64,000 nucleotides of DNA from Flavobacterium frigoritolerans (GTDB taxonomy: Bacteria > Bacteroidota > Bacteroidia > Flavobacteriales > Flavobacteriaceae), in NCBI RefSeq assembly GCF_025847275.1, contig NZ_JAOZEV010000011.1:62001-126000 (forward strand), read 5' to 3'. The position numbers were made by a program, and so were the translations under genes. The notes beneath the pieces were generated by a model, which saw only the letters and a list, made by a program, of their open reading frames with translations, was not told where the DNA came from and searched no databases. Shown piece by piece: positions 1-11,100 of the stretch (the stretch's first letter is position 1; every line of letters begins with the position of its first letter).

Positions 1-24
1 CTTTGCACCCATTAAAAATCTCAG

Positions 25-1821
25 ATGGAATCTATTAGAAATATTGCAATTATTGCCCACGTCGATCACGGTAAAACCACTTTGGTTGATAAAATTATGT
101 ATCACTGTCAGTTATTTCGTGACAACGAAAACACAGGTGATTTAATTCTTGATAATAATGATTTAGAGCGTGAGAGGGGTATTACTATTACTTCTAAGAA
201 CGTTTCGGTTCAATACAAAGGAACTAAAATCAATATTATCGATACTCCTGGTCACGCCGATTTTGGTGGTGAAGTAGAACGTGTACTAAACATGGCCGAT
301 GGTGTATGTTTGCTAGTAGATGCTTTTGAAGGACCAATGCCACAAACTCGTTTTGTATTACAAAAGGCAATCGACTTAGGTTTGAAGCCATGCGTAGTTA
401 TCAACAAAGTTGATAAGGAAAACTGTACTCCAGAAGAAGTACATGAAAAAGTTTTTGACTTAATGTTTGAATTAGGTGCTTCAGAAGAACAATTGGATTT
501 TCCAACTGTTTATGGATCAGCTAAAAATAACTGGATGTCTGATGATTTCAGAAATCAAACAGAAAACATTGAGCCTTTACTAGATATGGTAATTGCTAAT
601 GTTCCAGCTCCTAAAGTTTCTGAAGGAACTCCACAAATGTTAATTACATCTTTGGATTTCTCTGCATTTACAGGTCGTATCGCTATTGGTCGTCTTGAAA
701 GAGGAATTTTAAAAGAAGGTATGCCAATTTCTTTGGTAAAAAGAGATGGTAAAATTATAAAATCAAGAATTAAAGAATTACACACTTTTGAAGGACTTGG
801 TCGTAAAAAAGTAGAGCAAGTAATTGCAGGTGATATCTGTGCTATTATTGGAGTTGAAGGATTTGAGATTGGTGACACTATTGCTGATCACGAAAATCCA
901 GAAGCTTTACAAACAATTGCTATTGATGAGCCTACAATGAGTATGTTGTTTACAATTAATGATTCTCCTTTCTTTGGTAAAGAGGGTAAATTTGTAACTT
1001 CTCGTCATATTAGAGAAAGATTAACAAAAGAATTAGAGAAAAACTTAGCTATGAAGTTAGGTGAAACTGATTCTGCTGATAAATTCATGGTTTTTGGTCG
1101 TGGAGTACTTCACTTATCTGTTCTTATTGAAACAATGAGAAGAGAAGGTTACGAATTACAAATCGGTCAACCACAAGTTATTATCAAAGAAATTGATGGT
1201 AAAAAATGTGAGCCAATTGAGGAATTAACAATCGATTTACCAGAAAATCTTTCAGGTAGAGCAGTTGAGTTCGTAACAGTTCGTAAAGGTGAAATGTTGA
1301 GTATGGAGACTAAAGGTGAGCGTATGATTATTAAATTTAATATTCCATCTCGTGGAATTATTGGATTAAGAAATCAATTGCTTACTGCTACTGCTGGTGA
1401 AGCGATTATGTCACACCGTTTTATAGGATATGAGCCTTTCAAAGGAGAAATTTCTGGACGTAACAAAGGTTCATTGATTTCTATGGAAAAAGGAAAAGCT
1501 ATTCCTTATTCTATCGATAAATTACAAGATCGTGGTAAGTTTTTTGTTGAACCAAATGCCGAAATCTACGAAGGTCAGGTAATTGGAGAAAACTCTCGTG
1601 CTGATGATATGTGTGTAAACGTAACTAAAGAGAAAAAACAATCTAACGTTCGTTCATCAGGAAATGATGAAAAAGCAAGAATCATCCCTCCAATTATTTT
1701 CTCATTAGAGGAAGCATTAGAGTACATTCAAAAAGATGAATATGTAGAGGTAACTCCAAAATCTATTCGTTTGAGAAAAATCTATTTGACAGAAACTGAT
1801 AGAAAAAGATTTAAAATCTAA
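25..1821 (+). CDS. typA: Translational GTPase TypA/BipA
   Basis: Ribosome-associated GTPase of the EF-G/LepA superfamily, linked in other bacteria to 50S assembly and growth under cold or stress. Visible G motifs are AHVDHGKTT (residues 11-19), RGIT (51-54), DTPGH (73-77) and NKVD (127-130). They are followed by a domain II barrel (about 205-290), EF-G III/V-like domains and the TypA-specific C-terminal domain ending near SIRLRK. At 598 residues it has the full family length. The ATG follows an A-rich stretch (TTAAAAAT) typical of Bacteroidota starts. It appears monocistronic, with a strong terminator 20 bases after the stop. Confidence 0.97.
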   Translation: MESIRNIAIIAHVDHGKTTLVDKIMYHCQLFRDNENTGDLILDNNDLERERGITITSKNVSVQYKGTKINIIDTPGHADFGGEVERVLNMADGVCLLVDAFEGPMPQTRFVLQKAIDLGLKPCVVINKVDKENCTPEEVHEKVFDLMFELGASEEQLDFPTVYGSAKNNWMSDDFRNQTENIEPLLDMVIANVPAPKVSEGTPQMLITSLDFSAFTGRIAIGRLERGILKEGMPISLVKRDGKIIKSRIKELHTFEGLGRKKVEQVIAGDICAIIGVEGFEIGDTIADHENPEALQTIAIDEPTMSMLFTINDSPFFGKEGKFVTSRHIRERLTKELEKNLAMKLGETDSADKFMVFGRGVLHLSVLIETMRREGYELQIGQPQVIIKEIDGKKCEPIEELTIDLPENLSGRAVEFVTVRKGEMLSMETKGERMIIKFNIPSRGIIGLRNQLLTATAGEAIMSHRFIGYEPFKGEISGRNKGSLISMEKGKAIPYSIDKLQDRGKFFVEPNAEIYEGQVIGENSRADDMCVNVTKEKKQSNVRSSGNDEKARIIPPIIFSLEEALEYIQKDEYVEVTPKSIRLRKIYLTETDRKRFKI

Positions 1822-1840
1822 TCAGAATATATATAGTACT

Positions 1841-1875
1841 AAAAAAGCCATTCACATTGTGAATGGCTTTTTTTA
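1841..1875 (+). terminator. Intrinsic terminator of typA
   Basis: Perfect stem with arms AAAAAAGCCATTCAC and GTGAATGGCTTTTTT around a two-to-three-base loop, followed by a T tract. It lies 20 bases past the typA stop. The A tract on the other side means it could also work on the minus strand for the convergent gene ending at 1958. Confidence 0.9.
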
Positions 1876-1957
1876 TGCTTGTATTTTTTATAAATATTGT
1901 TTCATGATATTTTGAAACTAATGGCAAGTTTCAAAATTTTAATGATTTGTAGATTGG

Positions 1958-4297
1958 TTATCTTTTTAAACTGAAGTGGCCTTTGACTTCTTTTCCATTT
2001 TCAAATAGCAAAGTAAACCAGTAATCATCAGAGGGTAGTTGGCGCCCTGTATAATTTCCATCCCATCCTATGTTTGTAGAGCTCATTTGTTTTATCAACT
2101 TTCCATAACGATCAAATATAGAGATAGAGTAATCGGGCATCTGATCTAGATTTTTGATTCTCCAAGTGTCATTATAACCATCTCCGTTAGGAGTGAAGAA
2201 TCTTGGGTAGTCAAGAACGTAAAAATCGGATGATATAGTTGTTCCGCAACCATTCTTATCTCTTGCGTATGCTTTGTAAATTCCAGCAGAAACATCTTTA
2301 AATAATGGATTGTCTTGATAATCTATTCCGTTTAGTGAAAATTCATAATTTCCAATTCCAGTATATTCTACTAAAACTGAATTTTCATTTGCAGAAAAAT
2401 CTTTAATCTTGGTTTCTGTAATTATAGCCACATCTGAAGCAACAACATTGAATTTCTTAGTTTTTTCACAACCATTTATATCAGATACTGTAATAGAATA
2501 ATTTCCAACACTATTTACAGGAATTGTATTTGAGGTTGATCCTGTGTTCCAGTTATAACTTTCAAACCCTGTAGCAACAGTTAAATCAATTGTAGCATCT
2601 TTACATAAAAAGACAGTTTCAGTATCAAAATTAGGAGGGTTAAATATATTGATTACTAATTCAATTGGAGTTACAGCATAACAGTCTGGACCATTTATAA
2701 TACGAGCATATATGGTTTGATTAAATGCAATGGTATTTTTGAAATTATTTGGTAGAGGATTTGCTTCAGTGATTGCATTGTTTTTAGTTGTATAATAATT
2801 TACTAATAACCCTAGAGGTAGCCCGTTTATAAGCTGTGGAGTAACTTGACTGTCTAAATTAAATTCATATAATCCATCTGTGTCTTCATCGCAAACAGCA
2901 ATAGGATTTTGTGGAAGTATGATGTTGTTTGATATTTTTAATTGAAGCTCAGCATATTTAGCACAGCCAATTTTATTTTCAACTCTTGCATGAATAATTT
3001 CTGTAGGTGAATTATTAGTGTAACTTTTAGGATCAGCAATTGGATTTAATTTTGCTTGAGCATCTGCTAATGATCTGTAATATACGATGTTTAAATTGGG
3101 ATCATTGTTCTTAATTATTGCATCAGCTTTGGTTAGATTAAATGTAGTACTGTTATCTGAATCTATGTCACATTGAATTAATGTCGCATTTGTTGTTGTA
3201 ATTTCTGGCGCATACTCAATTTTTATTTCATCAGAAGCAGTACATGTCGAGGGTGCCATTAAAACATTTACTTTGTATGTTCCAGCTTCCTTAACTGTAA
3301 ATGTGGGACCTGTTACTGTATTGTCTTTTATGCCATCTTTATACCATTCATAGCTATAATTTGAGCCTGCTGGAGAATATAATTTTGTGTCTAGTACTAA
3401 TTCAGCTCCATAGCATAATGGATTGTTTGTGGTTGTTTCTCGGTCTTCTCCCAAGTCTATTTTTGAAGTAAAGCTTCCTGCTTCAAGAAAAATAGCCGAA
3501 TCATAGTATGCATTTCTATCATCGGCGATTACTAATTTTATGTGATACGTTTTTCCTGCAACTACATTAGTTTCAGATTTCATTACAATAGTTTGCCCTG
3601 CATAATTTGTAGCGCCTGATCCAACGGTATTAAATCCGTTAAAATAAATTTCATTTACTGCTTGGCATCCTGGAACTATATTACCTTTATTATCTGTAAC
3701 TGAGGCAGTTTTTGGGCGAACGTTCATAGATGAAACTGGTGTATTGGTGTTTGGCAATACTGCTAAGTTTTTATATGGCTCACTGCTGTTTTTTTCTTTT
3801 ATCAGAAAAGCAAACCCATCAGAATAATAGCATGGATATACATTTTGGTATTCATTAGACGCAAAAATATAGTTGAAACTTATGAAATTTGTTAATGGTG
3901 AAAAATCAAATTCCAAAACAGTAGCATTTATAGATTTTATGCCTAATATCTGATCTAAATCTGAATCACCCAACCATGAGTTACTTCCGCCACCGCCATC
4001 ATCATTTTGTAAAGGGCCAATCGAGTTTTGGCTGCTCCAAGTGCTAAGTACAACTCCTTCTTTAAAGGGGAAATTGCTCGTGCCAGCATTAAAATAAGCA
4101 AAACTTTGTTGTCCTGGAGTATGTTCGTCACCACTCGTTTGAGGATTTTTTACGGTAGCGCAGGAACTATTCACCAATACTTTTTCTATTAATTCCTGAG
4201 ATGTTTTGGTATCATCAATAATAATGTATTGCGCATTGGATTTTGTCCCAAGACAAAAAATGAAAATTACCGATATGATTATTTTTACTGACTCCAT
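1958..4297 (-). CDS. Secreted choice-of-anchor L protein with T9SS type B sorting domain
   Basis: 779-residue exported protein. An N-terminal signal peptide (hydrophobic residues about 5-17, cut near SNAQ) leads into a choice-of-anchor-L-like domain (about 35-280) containing the FNYIFASNEYQ and FAFLIKE stretches usual for that family. Several beta-sandwich or Ig-like segments follow (about 285-690). The last 80 residues are the gliding-motility-associated C-terminal domain: FTPNGDGYNDTW, SIFDRYGKLI and WDGNYTGRQLPSDDYWF, ending in KGHFSLKR. That tail directs secretion by the type IX system and attachment to the cell surface. The ligand is unknown; adhesion or polysaccharide binding is a guess. 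The gene lies just downstream of the ABC permease gene, but a -7 box at 4321-4328 suggests its own promoter. Confidence 0.9.
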   Translation of the reverse strand: MESVKIIISVIFIFCLGTKSNAQYIIIDDTKTSQELIEKVLVNSSCATVKNPQTSGDEHTPGQQSFAYFNAGTSNFPFKEGVVLSTWSSQNSIGPLQNDDGGGGSNSWLGDSDLDQILGIKSINATVLEFDFSPLTNFISFNYIFASNEYQNVYPCYYSDGFAFLIKEKNSSEPYKNLAVLPNTNTPVSSMNVRPKTASVTDNKGNIVPGCQAVNEIYFNGFNTVGSGATNYAGQTIVMKSETNVVAGKTYHIKLVIADDRNAYYDSAIFLEAGSFTSKIDLGEDRETTTNNPLCYGAELVLDTKLYSPAGSNYSYEWYKDGIKDNTVTGPTFTVKEAGTYKVNVLMAPSTCTASDEIKIEYAPEITTTNATLIQCDIDSDNSTTFNLTKADAIIKNNDPNLNIVYYRSLADAQAKLNPIADPKSYTNNSPTEIIHARVENKIGCAKYAELQLKISNNIILPQNPIAVCDEDTDGLYEFNLDSQVTPQLINGLPLGLLVNYYTTKNNAITEANPLPNNFKNTIAFNQTIYARIINGPDCYAVTPIELVINIFNPPNFDTETVFLCKDATIDLTVATGFESYNWNTGSTSNTIPVNSVGNYSITVSDINGCEKTKKFNVVASDVAIITETKIKDFSANENSVLVEYTGIGNYEFSLNGIDYQDNPLFKDVSAGIYKAYARDKNGCGTTISSDFYVLDYPRFFTPNGDGYNDTWRIKNLDQMPDYSISIFDRYGKLIKQMSSTNIGWDGNYTGRQLPSDDYWFTLLFENGKEVKGHFSLKR

Positions 4298-4320
4298 TAT
4301 TTTCTAAAAAAGGGTACAAA

Positions 4321-4328
4321 CAAATATA
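4321..4328 (-). promoter_or_regulatory. Candidate -7 box for the T9SS-sorted protein
   Basis: TATATTTG on the minus strand fits the Bacteroidota -7 consensus TAnnTTTG and lies 23 bases before the ATG at 4297, directly after the permease stop. No clear TTG -33 box was found. Confidence 0.45.
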
Positions 4329-5165
4329 CTATAGATCTCGATTCTTTAGTAGTTTGTATGAAAAGAAAATGAAAAGGAATGTCCAAATCAAAACAATTAC
4401 AACCGAAATGTAATCAACATTATAGTTTTTTATGTTTTCAACTCCCATTTGTGCTCCAATATTTTTTATTACTGATAATCTTGTAAATGGTTCAACAATT
4501 AAATTAGACATAGCTTCTAAAGGAAGTAAGCGAATAAAATAATCAGCAAATTTACTTTCTGGAAAAAGTATAAATGCAAAAATAGTTTTTATAAAACCTT
4601 CAAGAATACTCCAAACAAGTAAGAATCCCAATGCAAATGCCGAACGTTTTACCAATATTCCTAAAAATAAACAGAAGGAAAAGAACCCAATTAGTTTTAT
4701 GAAAAATGCAAAAAGATATTCCATACCCGAAAAAATAATTCCAATTTCGGTATAAGAAGAAAAACACAAACCTAAGATTAAGCTCATTATGAATACAAAA
4801 ACTGTAGAGCAAAATGCAAATAGAATTACGGTGTAGAACTTCGATAAAACAAATTCTTTTTTGCTTAGACCATCAATAAGATTTTGTTTTAAAGTGCCAT
4901 AGCTGTATTCATTTGCCATCATTGAGACAATTACTATTGCTAAGAAAAACTTTAACCAAGCTGCAATATAAGTATTGAAATGCCAAATGAAAGGAAAGTT
5001 GAAAATTCCTATTTCGGCTAAATGAAATTTAAAAACCCCCAAGTCAAATTTGATAGAGGCAATTAATGCGATAAATGAAAGAAGAATAAAATAGGTTAAC
5101 GTTAAGACACGGCTGGCTTTATTTTTCCAAATTTTTTGTAGTTCTATAGAGAGAAGTCTGTTCAT
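4329..5165 (-). CDS. ABC-2 type transporter permease
   Basis: 278-residue membrane protein with about six hydrophobic helices (near 18-40, 55-82, 108-134, 148-170, 172-197 and 252-270). Its N-terminus, MNRLLSIELQKIWKNKASR, is typical of ABC-2 permeases of the NatB/YhcI type. It starts 3 bases after the ATPase gene stop, so the two form one unit and one exporter in the cytoplasmic membrane. Substrate cannot be told from sequence; homologues move lipids, peptides or ions, or give antibiotic immunity. Confidence 0.88.
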   Translation of the reverse strand: MNRLLSIELQKIWKNKASRVLTLTYFILLSFIALIASIKFDLGVFKFHLAEIGIFNFPFIWHFNTYIAAWLKFFLAIVIVSMMANEYSYGTLKQNLIDGLSKKEFVLSKFYTVILFAFCSTVFVFIMSLILGLCFSSYTEIGIIFSGMEYLFAFFIKLIGFFSFCLFLGILVKRSAFALGFLLVWSILEGFIKTIFAFILFPESKFADYFIRLLPLEAMSNLIVEPFTRLSVIKNIGAQMGVENIKNYNVDYISVVIVLIWTFLFIFFSYKLLKNRDL

Positions 5166-5168
5166 GGG

Positions 5169-6080
5169 TTATTTATTTTTTATAGAAGCGTTATTGGTTA
5201 GTTCTAGAAATTGTTCTTCTAGGCTATTTTTACGTTTTACTAAATGGTTTAATGTGATGTTTTGTGAAAATAAAAAACGGTTTAAATCTGCGGCATTTAA
5301 ATCGTTTTTTAAATAAACCAGAATCATTTCTTTTTCTTTTATAATACGATCGACTGCAGGATGAGTTTCTGTTACAGTAATTAATTTTTCAGTATCATCA
5401 GCTTGTATTTCAAAGAAACCTTCATTTGCTGACATGCCACCAACTGGGCCAGAATATAAAATTTCTCCTTTTCTTAAAACAACAACATCAGTACATACTT
5501 TTTCGACTTCATCTAATAAATGAGAGGCAAGTAATATAGTTGTTCCTTGTGAGGCTATTTTTTTTATGATATCACGAATCTGATGAATTCCTTGTGGATC
5601 TAAGCCATTTGTAGGTTCATCAAGAATTAATATTTCGGGGTCATTCAATAAGGCTGATGCAATAGCTAAACGCTGTTTCATCCCTAATGAGAAAGTACTA
5701 AACTTGCTGTTTTTTCGCTCGTTTAAACCTACTAATTCTAATTTTTCATTTATTTTAGAATAATCTATGTTCTTGATTTTACAAACCAATTTCAGATTTT
5801 CTTCAGCAGTCATGTAAGGGTAAAAGTTAGGTCTTTCGATAATGGCACCTACTTTTTTTAATGCATCATGGGTTTGTATTTTTCCACCAAACCAGCTGTA
5901 TTGCCCAGAAGTTTTGTTTACTACATTTAAAACGATTCCTAATGTTGTAGATTTTCCGCTTCCGTTAGGGCCTAGAATTCCATAAACGCGGCCTTTTTTT
6001 ATTTCGAAAGAAATATCCTTCAGAGCCTGAATTCGCCCATATCTTTTATGAAGGTTCTGTATTGTAAGTATTGTTTCCAA
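5169..6080 (-). CDS. ABC transporter ATP-binding protein
   Basis: 303-residue ATPase partner of the permease at 4329-5165. Walker A is GPNGSGKST (about 38-46), the signature is FSLGMKQRLAIA (about 135), Walker B is ILILDEPTNGLDP (about 155-167), and the H-loop is ASHLLDEVEKV. A C-terminal extension of about 85 residues after the ATPase core is common in CcmA/NatA-like proteins. First gene of the two-gene operon, divergent from the gene at 6179 across a 98-base spacer. Confidence 0.93.
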   Translation of the reverse strand: METILTIQNLHKRYGRIQALKDISFEIKKGRVYGILGPNGSGKSTTLGIVLNVVNKTSGQYSWFGGKIQTHDALKKVGAIIERPNFYPYMTAEENLKLVCKIKNIDYSKINEKLELVGLNERKNSKFSTFSLGMKQRLAIASALLNDPEILILDEPTNGLDPQGIHQIRDIIKKIASQGTTILLASHLLDEVEKVCTDVVVLRKGEILYSGPVGGMSANEGFFEIQADDTEKLITVTETHPAVDRIIKEKEMILVYLKNDLNAADLNRFLFSQNITLNHLVKRKNSLEEQFLELTNNASIKNK

Positions 6081-6126
6081 ATTTATTTGCGGTTTTAGTT
6101 TTTAGTAAGACGTGTCAGTTTAGTTT

Positions 6127-6161
6127 TTGTTACTGAATGGTTTATATTTAATGTAAATTTG
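6127..6161 (+). promoter_or_regulatory. Candidate promoter for the 350-residue unknown gene
   Basis: TAAATTTG (6154-6161) matches the TAnnTTTG -7 consensus, with a TTG at 6127-6129 as -33 box. The spacing of 24 bases is one more than the usual 17-23. It lies 17 bases upstream of the ATG at 6179. Confidence 0.5.
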
Positions 6162-6178
6162 TATCAAATATATTCAAA

Positions 6179-7231
6179 ATGAGTGAACCTTTAATGTTTT
6201 TTAAAAAACCATCATATCCATTAACAAATCCGCTGTTGGATTATTTAGAACGTTATGAACGAATCTCAAAAGTTTCGGTTTTTTATGATGATTTATTACG
6301 TTTTTCAGGTGCTATAAATGTATATGATAAACACGATAAAGATACCTTATGGATCCGTGTTTATTATAATGAATTTGAGAGAAATGAAATTGATTTGAAT
6401 CTAAAGAAGATTTATTCGCTTTTGCATTCTGATGGTAACACAGATATTATCCAATTCTTGAATATTGATGCAATTGATTATTGTACGTTTGGTAATTCTA
6501 AACCTTTCAGAATTAAAGTTCGAAATATTTTAAATGATAATTATGTTCATTTTTATATTAAAAAGGCAGATGCTTCTCGAATTTATGGTCTTGAATTAGA
6601 GGAAATACTATCTCCTGATAAAATAAACTTTTTGGTATATAAGGATACTTTAATCGAAGAGCATATAATTGGTATTCCGGGAGATATTTTTATGAGTACA
6701 CTACTTAAAAATTGTACTGAAACAGAAAAATCTCAAATTGCTAAAGAATTTGTGAAATTCAATGAACGCTGTATGATTAGGCTTTTGGGTGATATGCGGG
6801 CGTATAATTATGTAATTGTCCCGATTCATGATTTTGACCAAGTAGTATATAAAATTCGTCCAATCGATTTTGATCAGCAATGTTATGAAGGGAATTTTAA
6901 AGTGTATAGGCCACAGTTTTTTAAAGAAAATTACCCAATGATTGAATTGATTAAAGATAAACTAGAAGATCGGTCAATTGTGCAATACAAAGATGAGGAG
7001 CGTGCAATTTTAGCAAAACGTATTCACTCTGCTGATAGCAGAATTAAAAAGTTATTGCATATCATGAGTGAAGATACTATTTCGCCCGAAGCAAATTTAA
7101 ATCAACTAAAAATGGAATTATACCGTTATACTAATGATTTGAATTTTAAAAATGCAAAATCAATGGGGCATATTATGTCGGCTGCATTTGGTTTTATTAC
7201 TAGAAATTTTAAAAATACTAACCTGATATAG
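6179..7231 (+). CDS. Conserved unknown protein with a kinase-like motif
   Basis: 350-residue soluble protein of no family I can name. No signal peptide or membrane segment is visible. Residues about 190-240 hold GDMRAYNYVIVP followed about 15 residues later by RPIDFDQQ. This resembles the catalytic-loop and metal-binding pair (D....N, then DFD) of atypical kinase folds such as HipA or phosphoinositide kinase-like proteins. A glycine-rich loop is not obvious, so this is inference only. The C-terminal 80 residues are charged and helical. It is 17 bases upstream of the lipoprotein gene at 7249 and probably cotranscribed with it. Confidence 0.6.
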   Translation: MSEPLMFFKKPSYPLTNPLLDYLERYERISKVSVFYDDLLRFSGAINVYDKHDKDTLWIRVYYNEFERNEIDLNLKKIYSLLHSDGNTDIIQFLNIDAIDYCTFGNSKPFRIKVRNILNDNYVHFYIKKADASRIYGLELEEILSPDKINFLVYKDTLIEEHIIGIPGDIFMSTLLKNCTETEKSQIAKEFVKFNERCMIRLLGDMRAYNYVIVPIHDFDQVVYKIRPIDFDQQCYEGNFKVYRPQFFKENYPMIELIKDKLEDRSIVQYKDEERAILAKRIHSADSRIKKLLHIMSEDTISPEANLNQLKMELYRYTNDLNFKNAKSMGHIMSAAFGFITRNFKNTNLI

Positions 7232-7248
7232 AATCTTAAATTTATTAT

Positions 7249-8109
7249 ATGAAAAATTATATCTCACTTATTGTTGCATTTATTTTGTTGGCTTGTCAGC
7301 AAGATTCTAGTGTATTGAAAACATTATATCCGTTGCCTAAAAAACTAAAAGAAGTTTCTGGAATTACTTATCTTCCTGAAAATAATATGCTTTGGACTTT
7401 AGAGGACAGTGGTAATGCTAATAAAATTTATGGATTAAATGCTCAGGGTGAAATTGCCAAAACAGTTACAATTACAAATGCTACTAATATCGATTGGGAA
7501 GATATTACAAAAGACAAAGCAGGTAATTTATACATTGGTGATTTTGGAAACAATGATAACATACGTAAAGATTTATGTATCTATAGAATAGATAAATCGG
7601 CTTTAGGAAAAGAAAATGCTGTCTCTAGTTATAAAATTTCATTTGCATATCCTGAACAAAAAGATTTTCCTCCTAAGAAAACCCAAATGTTTTATGACGT
7701 TGAAGGCTTTTTTGAGTTTAAAAATAATTTCTATTTGTTTACTAAAAACCGAAGCAAAAATTTTGATGGCACTGCATCTATTTATAAAATACCAAATGCG
7801 GCAGGAACACAAAAAGCTACTTTAATAGGTACATTTAAAACATGTAGTAATTACAATCATTGTGCAATTACTAGTGCTGCAATTAGTCCAGATATGAAAA
7901 AAGTAGTTGTTTTATGTCACGATAAAATAATACTTTTTCAAGGTTTTGGAGGAGATAAATTTTATAAAGGGACACAAACAGAGATTGATTTAGATCATTT
8001 TTCTCAAAAAGAAGCCGTTGTTTTTAAAGACAATAAAACATTATTAATAGCTGATGAAAAGACAAAAAAAGTTGGTGGTAAAGTATATGAATTTAGTTTT
8101 AAAAAATAA
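7249..8109 (+). CDS. Lipoprotein with SdiA-regulated-like beta-propeller
   Basis: 286 residues. The signal peptide ends in the lipobox LLAC (Cys about 16), so it is membrane-anchored. The mature part reads like a propeller: KELKEVSGITYLPENNMLWT-type repeats, an IDWEDITKD motif and YIGDFGNN. This pattern is seen in SdiA-regulated and YjiK-like periplasmic proteins. No catalytic residues can be assigned. It follows the 350-residue gene by 17 bases. The stop at 8109 abuts the convergent giant gene ending at 8110, with no room for a terminator between them. Confidence 0.75.
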   Translation: MKNYISLIVAFILLACQQDSSVLKTLYPLPKKLKEVSGITYLPENNMLWTLEDSGNANKIYGLNAQGEIAKTVTITNATNIDWEDITKDKAGNLYIGDFGNNDNIRKDLCIYRIDKSALGKENAVSSYKISFAYPEQKDFPPKKTQMFYDVEGFFEFKNNFYLFTKNRSKNFDGTASIYKIPNAAGTQKATLIGTFKTCSNYNHCAITSAAISPDMKKVVVLCHDKIILFQGFGGDKFYKGTQTEIDLDHFSQKEAVVFKDNKTLLIADEKTKKVGGKVYEFSFKK

Positions 8110-11100
8110 TTAAAAACCAAATCCTATACCAAACGCAATTCTAGCTTCTTCGTCTACGCTTTTAAAATAAGTAAGTCTAGCAGTGATCACATCCAATCCG
8201 TTGAGCCATAAACCGCCTCCAAAGGATTGGTGCCACTTGTTTGAATTTTCTCCTGTAACCCAAACACGCCCATAATCAAATCCGCCAAGAATTCCGTAAG
8301 ACATTGGCAAGATACTTTTTCTTATTTTTCCTAAATTCCAGCGGACATCACTACTTTGATAAAAAGACTGATTTCCCAAGAAACGCTGATTTCTATATCC
8401 TCTTAAATCATAATCACCACCTAATGTTGCTCCTTGGAAAAAATCGAAATTATTATTAAAGAGTATTTTTGATTTAATTATAGTTGCAAAAACAAGTTTA
8501 CCATTTGAATCAATTTTGTGATTGAAATTAATTTTACTTTCTAATGTCGGAAAGTTTTGTTTGTTGTCATCCAGATTTATTTTCCAGCTTCCAGCCACCG
8601 AAAATCCAAATCCCATAGATGGGAATGATGGAAGATCGTAGTTCTCATAACTGTATTTTACTGTTGCTCCGGCATATTGTTGGCTTTTAAAAACATCAGG
8701 AGCGGCTACTCCAGGTGTATTTATAAATCTGCCTGATGTTTCTTCAATTCTAATTTTCTCAAAAGATGTCGCAAAATTAATTTCACTTCCATATTTACCT
8801 ACTTTCTTAATGGATGGGGCTACTTTTATAGCACGCATACGAACACGGTTGTAATTCATACCTAAATCTTCATCATTGTTTACAGTCTCATTACCATAAC
8901 CAAAATAGTTTATCGTAAAGTTAGGACTAGTTAAAACTGATTGTATGTCAAAATCCCATTTGCCTAAAACTTTTGGAAAATGCCCGTCGTAAATAAGTTC
9001 ATATCCATCGGTTGCAAAAAAGTAATTGGCTTTTAATATGTGTTTTTGTGTATATGGGTTTTGGTTGAATTTGTTTACTGTATAGTTGGCAATAATACCT
9101 AATTTCACACCGTCATCAGGATTAAATCCACCAAAAGGCAAGCCTGAGAAAGCATTGTATTTTACTTTTTCATAATCATAAAGATTCGTTTGGTAATCAT
9201 CTGTAAGTGCTGTTTTGGTTTTTGAATCTAAATCGTAAGTATTTTTTTTTGATTTAAAATCATAAATTTTTACTCTTTTTCCGTTGGTCACTACATATGA
9301 ATCATTGTTTTGACCACCTATTAAACGAATGTTTATTCGAGAATTATGATCTCCTTTTACTTCAAAAACGTCATCATCATCTAATCCGTAAACCCAAAGA
9401 TTTTTGGTTTTACCAGCTGTGAAATTTTTTGTGTAAATTAATTCTTCACCATTTTTCTTGATGCGATATACCTCGACATCAAGTTTGTTTTTTGCTTTAT
9501 GCGTAATTATAAATTTATCTTTTTTGTCCGTTCCAACGATTAAAGCTGTTTTTTGTAGCACTCTATAATATTCTGTAGCATATTTTTGGAGTTTCTCTTT
9601 TCGTAGTTTTAATTTACGTTTAATGTCTGTAAGAGTTTCGTCTTGTACTTCTTTTGGTAAATTATTAAAAGAAGCATCTATTTCAGCGTCAGTTAGATTC
9701 TCTTGTATGTATTTGGCTTGATCAATCCAGTCTTTTTCATTGGCTGTTTTTAAGAAAGCAATATCCTGAGGATAAGGTTCACGGTTAAACCATTTTACAT
9801 TCCTTATATCATCTTTAAACGATTGCATATGACGTAATGCGGGCATATGCATTAAAAGTGAAAGCAATGCACCATCGTATTTTGTAAAAGCCTGATCTCG
9901 ATCTCTGGGAATTGGTTTGTAAATAATTTTATCTCCCTCGTTATATTCACCCCAACGCCATTGGTCACTGTGTCTGTCCCAATCACCAATGAGCATGTCA
10001 AATAATCGGGCTTTTATGTATTCTTTTTCGTCAATAGTATATTTTTCATCTTTATGAAGATTTTTCATCACATCATCGGTACTGATTATGTTTAGCGGTT
10101 TTCCAAAAGTCTTTAAACTTATTTGGCTACTAGATGGACGTTCTTCTACCATGTACAATTCATCTCCGAAATTATAATTATATCCTTTAAGAATTTCTTG
10201 TTTAGGAATATAATATAAAACAGGATTGGTATGTGATATTCCAACTTTATCTGCGAGATTACCTACCGCAAATGGGGTATAAGGATGAGAAGTTGTATAG
10301 AAGTCTAATAAGAAGTTCTCAGCATACGTATCATCAAATTGATCTTGTACAAATTGATCCTTAAATGCTACAGATTGAAGAAAACGGGAAGCGCTTTTTT
10401 TCAAAGCACGCATCACATATTCTTTTCCGTCTTTATCTACAATTCGCAATGATTTTGATTGATGTCCTCCGCCTTCTCTTTTTGGTGTAATACCGCCAAA
10501 AAGAGTGTCTAAAGAAACTGTTTTGGCTTCAATTGGCATGCTGTAATATTTTCTATAATGTTTTCCGAATAAAAATTTATGAAAAATACTTTTCTTAGTC
10601 ATTTCACTCGAATAAATAGAAGCCTTTGTTGTTGCATTAAACTTGGCTGGTAAGTTTTCATGATACACGGTGTCTTTTACTGTGATGATATTTTGATCAA
10701 ATAGCAGTTTTTCTTTTTTGTTTTCATTGCCATAAAAAGCAAGTCTGGCGTCTCCGTTTTTATAAAGAGTTAATGATGCATATCCATTGCCACCATATGA
10801 AAAATCATTCGGATATACAGCCCTTGCAGCTTCAGATTTTGAACCAGCACCGCTTATAATTTGTTTAATATTACTCTTGTTGATGTATTGTAAATTATGA
10901 TCATGACCAGAAATTACGATAACATTATCTTGGCTTTGTAAAAGGGTTTTTACCCTTTTTACAAACTGTGTATATACTTTATTTTGTATGTCTTGCGGGC
11001 TTACTCCCGATGTTTTACGAAGCAAATTTATTACTGAACCAATAACAGGAAGAGGAATCTTTTGTTCTAAAGGGAATAGTTGTTTCTCTAACGAAAATTG

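Noticed and set aside
555..878. Antisense ORF in typA
   Set aside because: Shadow of a strongly conserved gene; no homology pattern, signal or start context.
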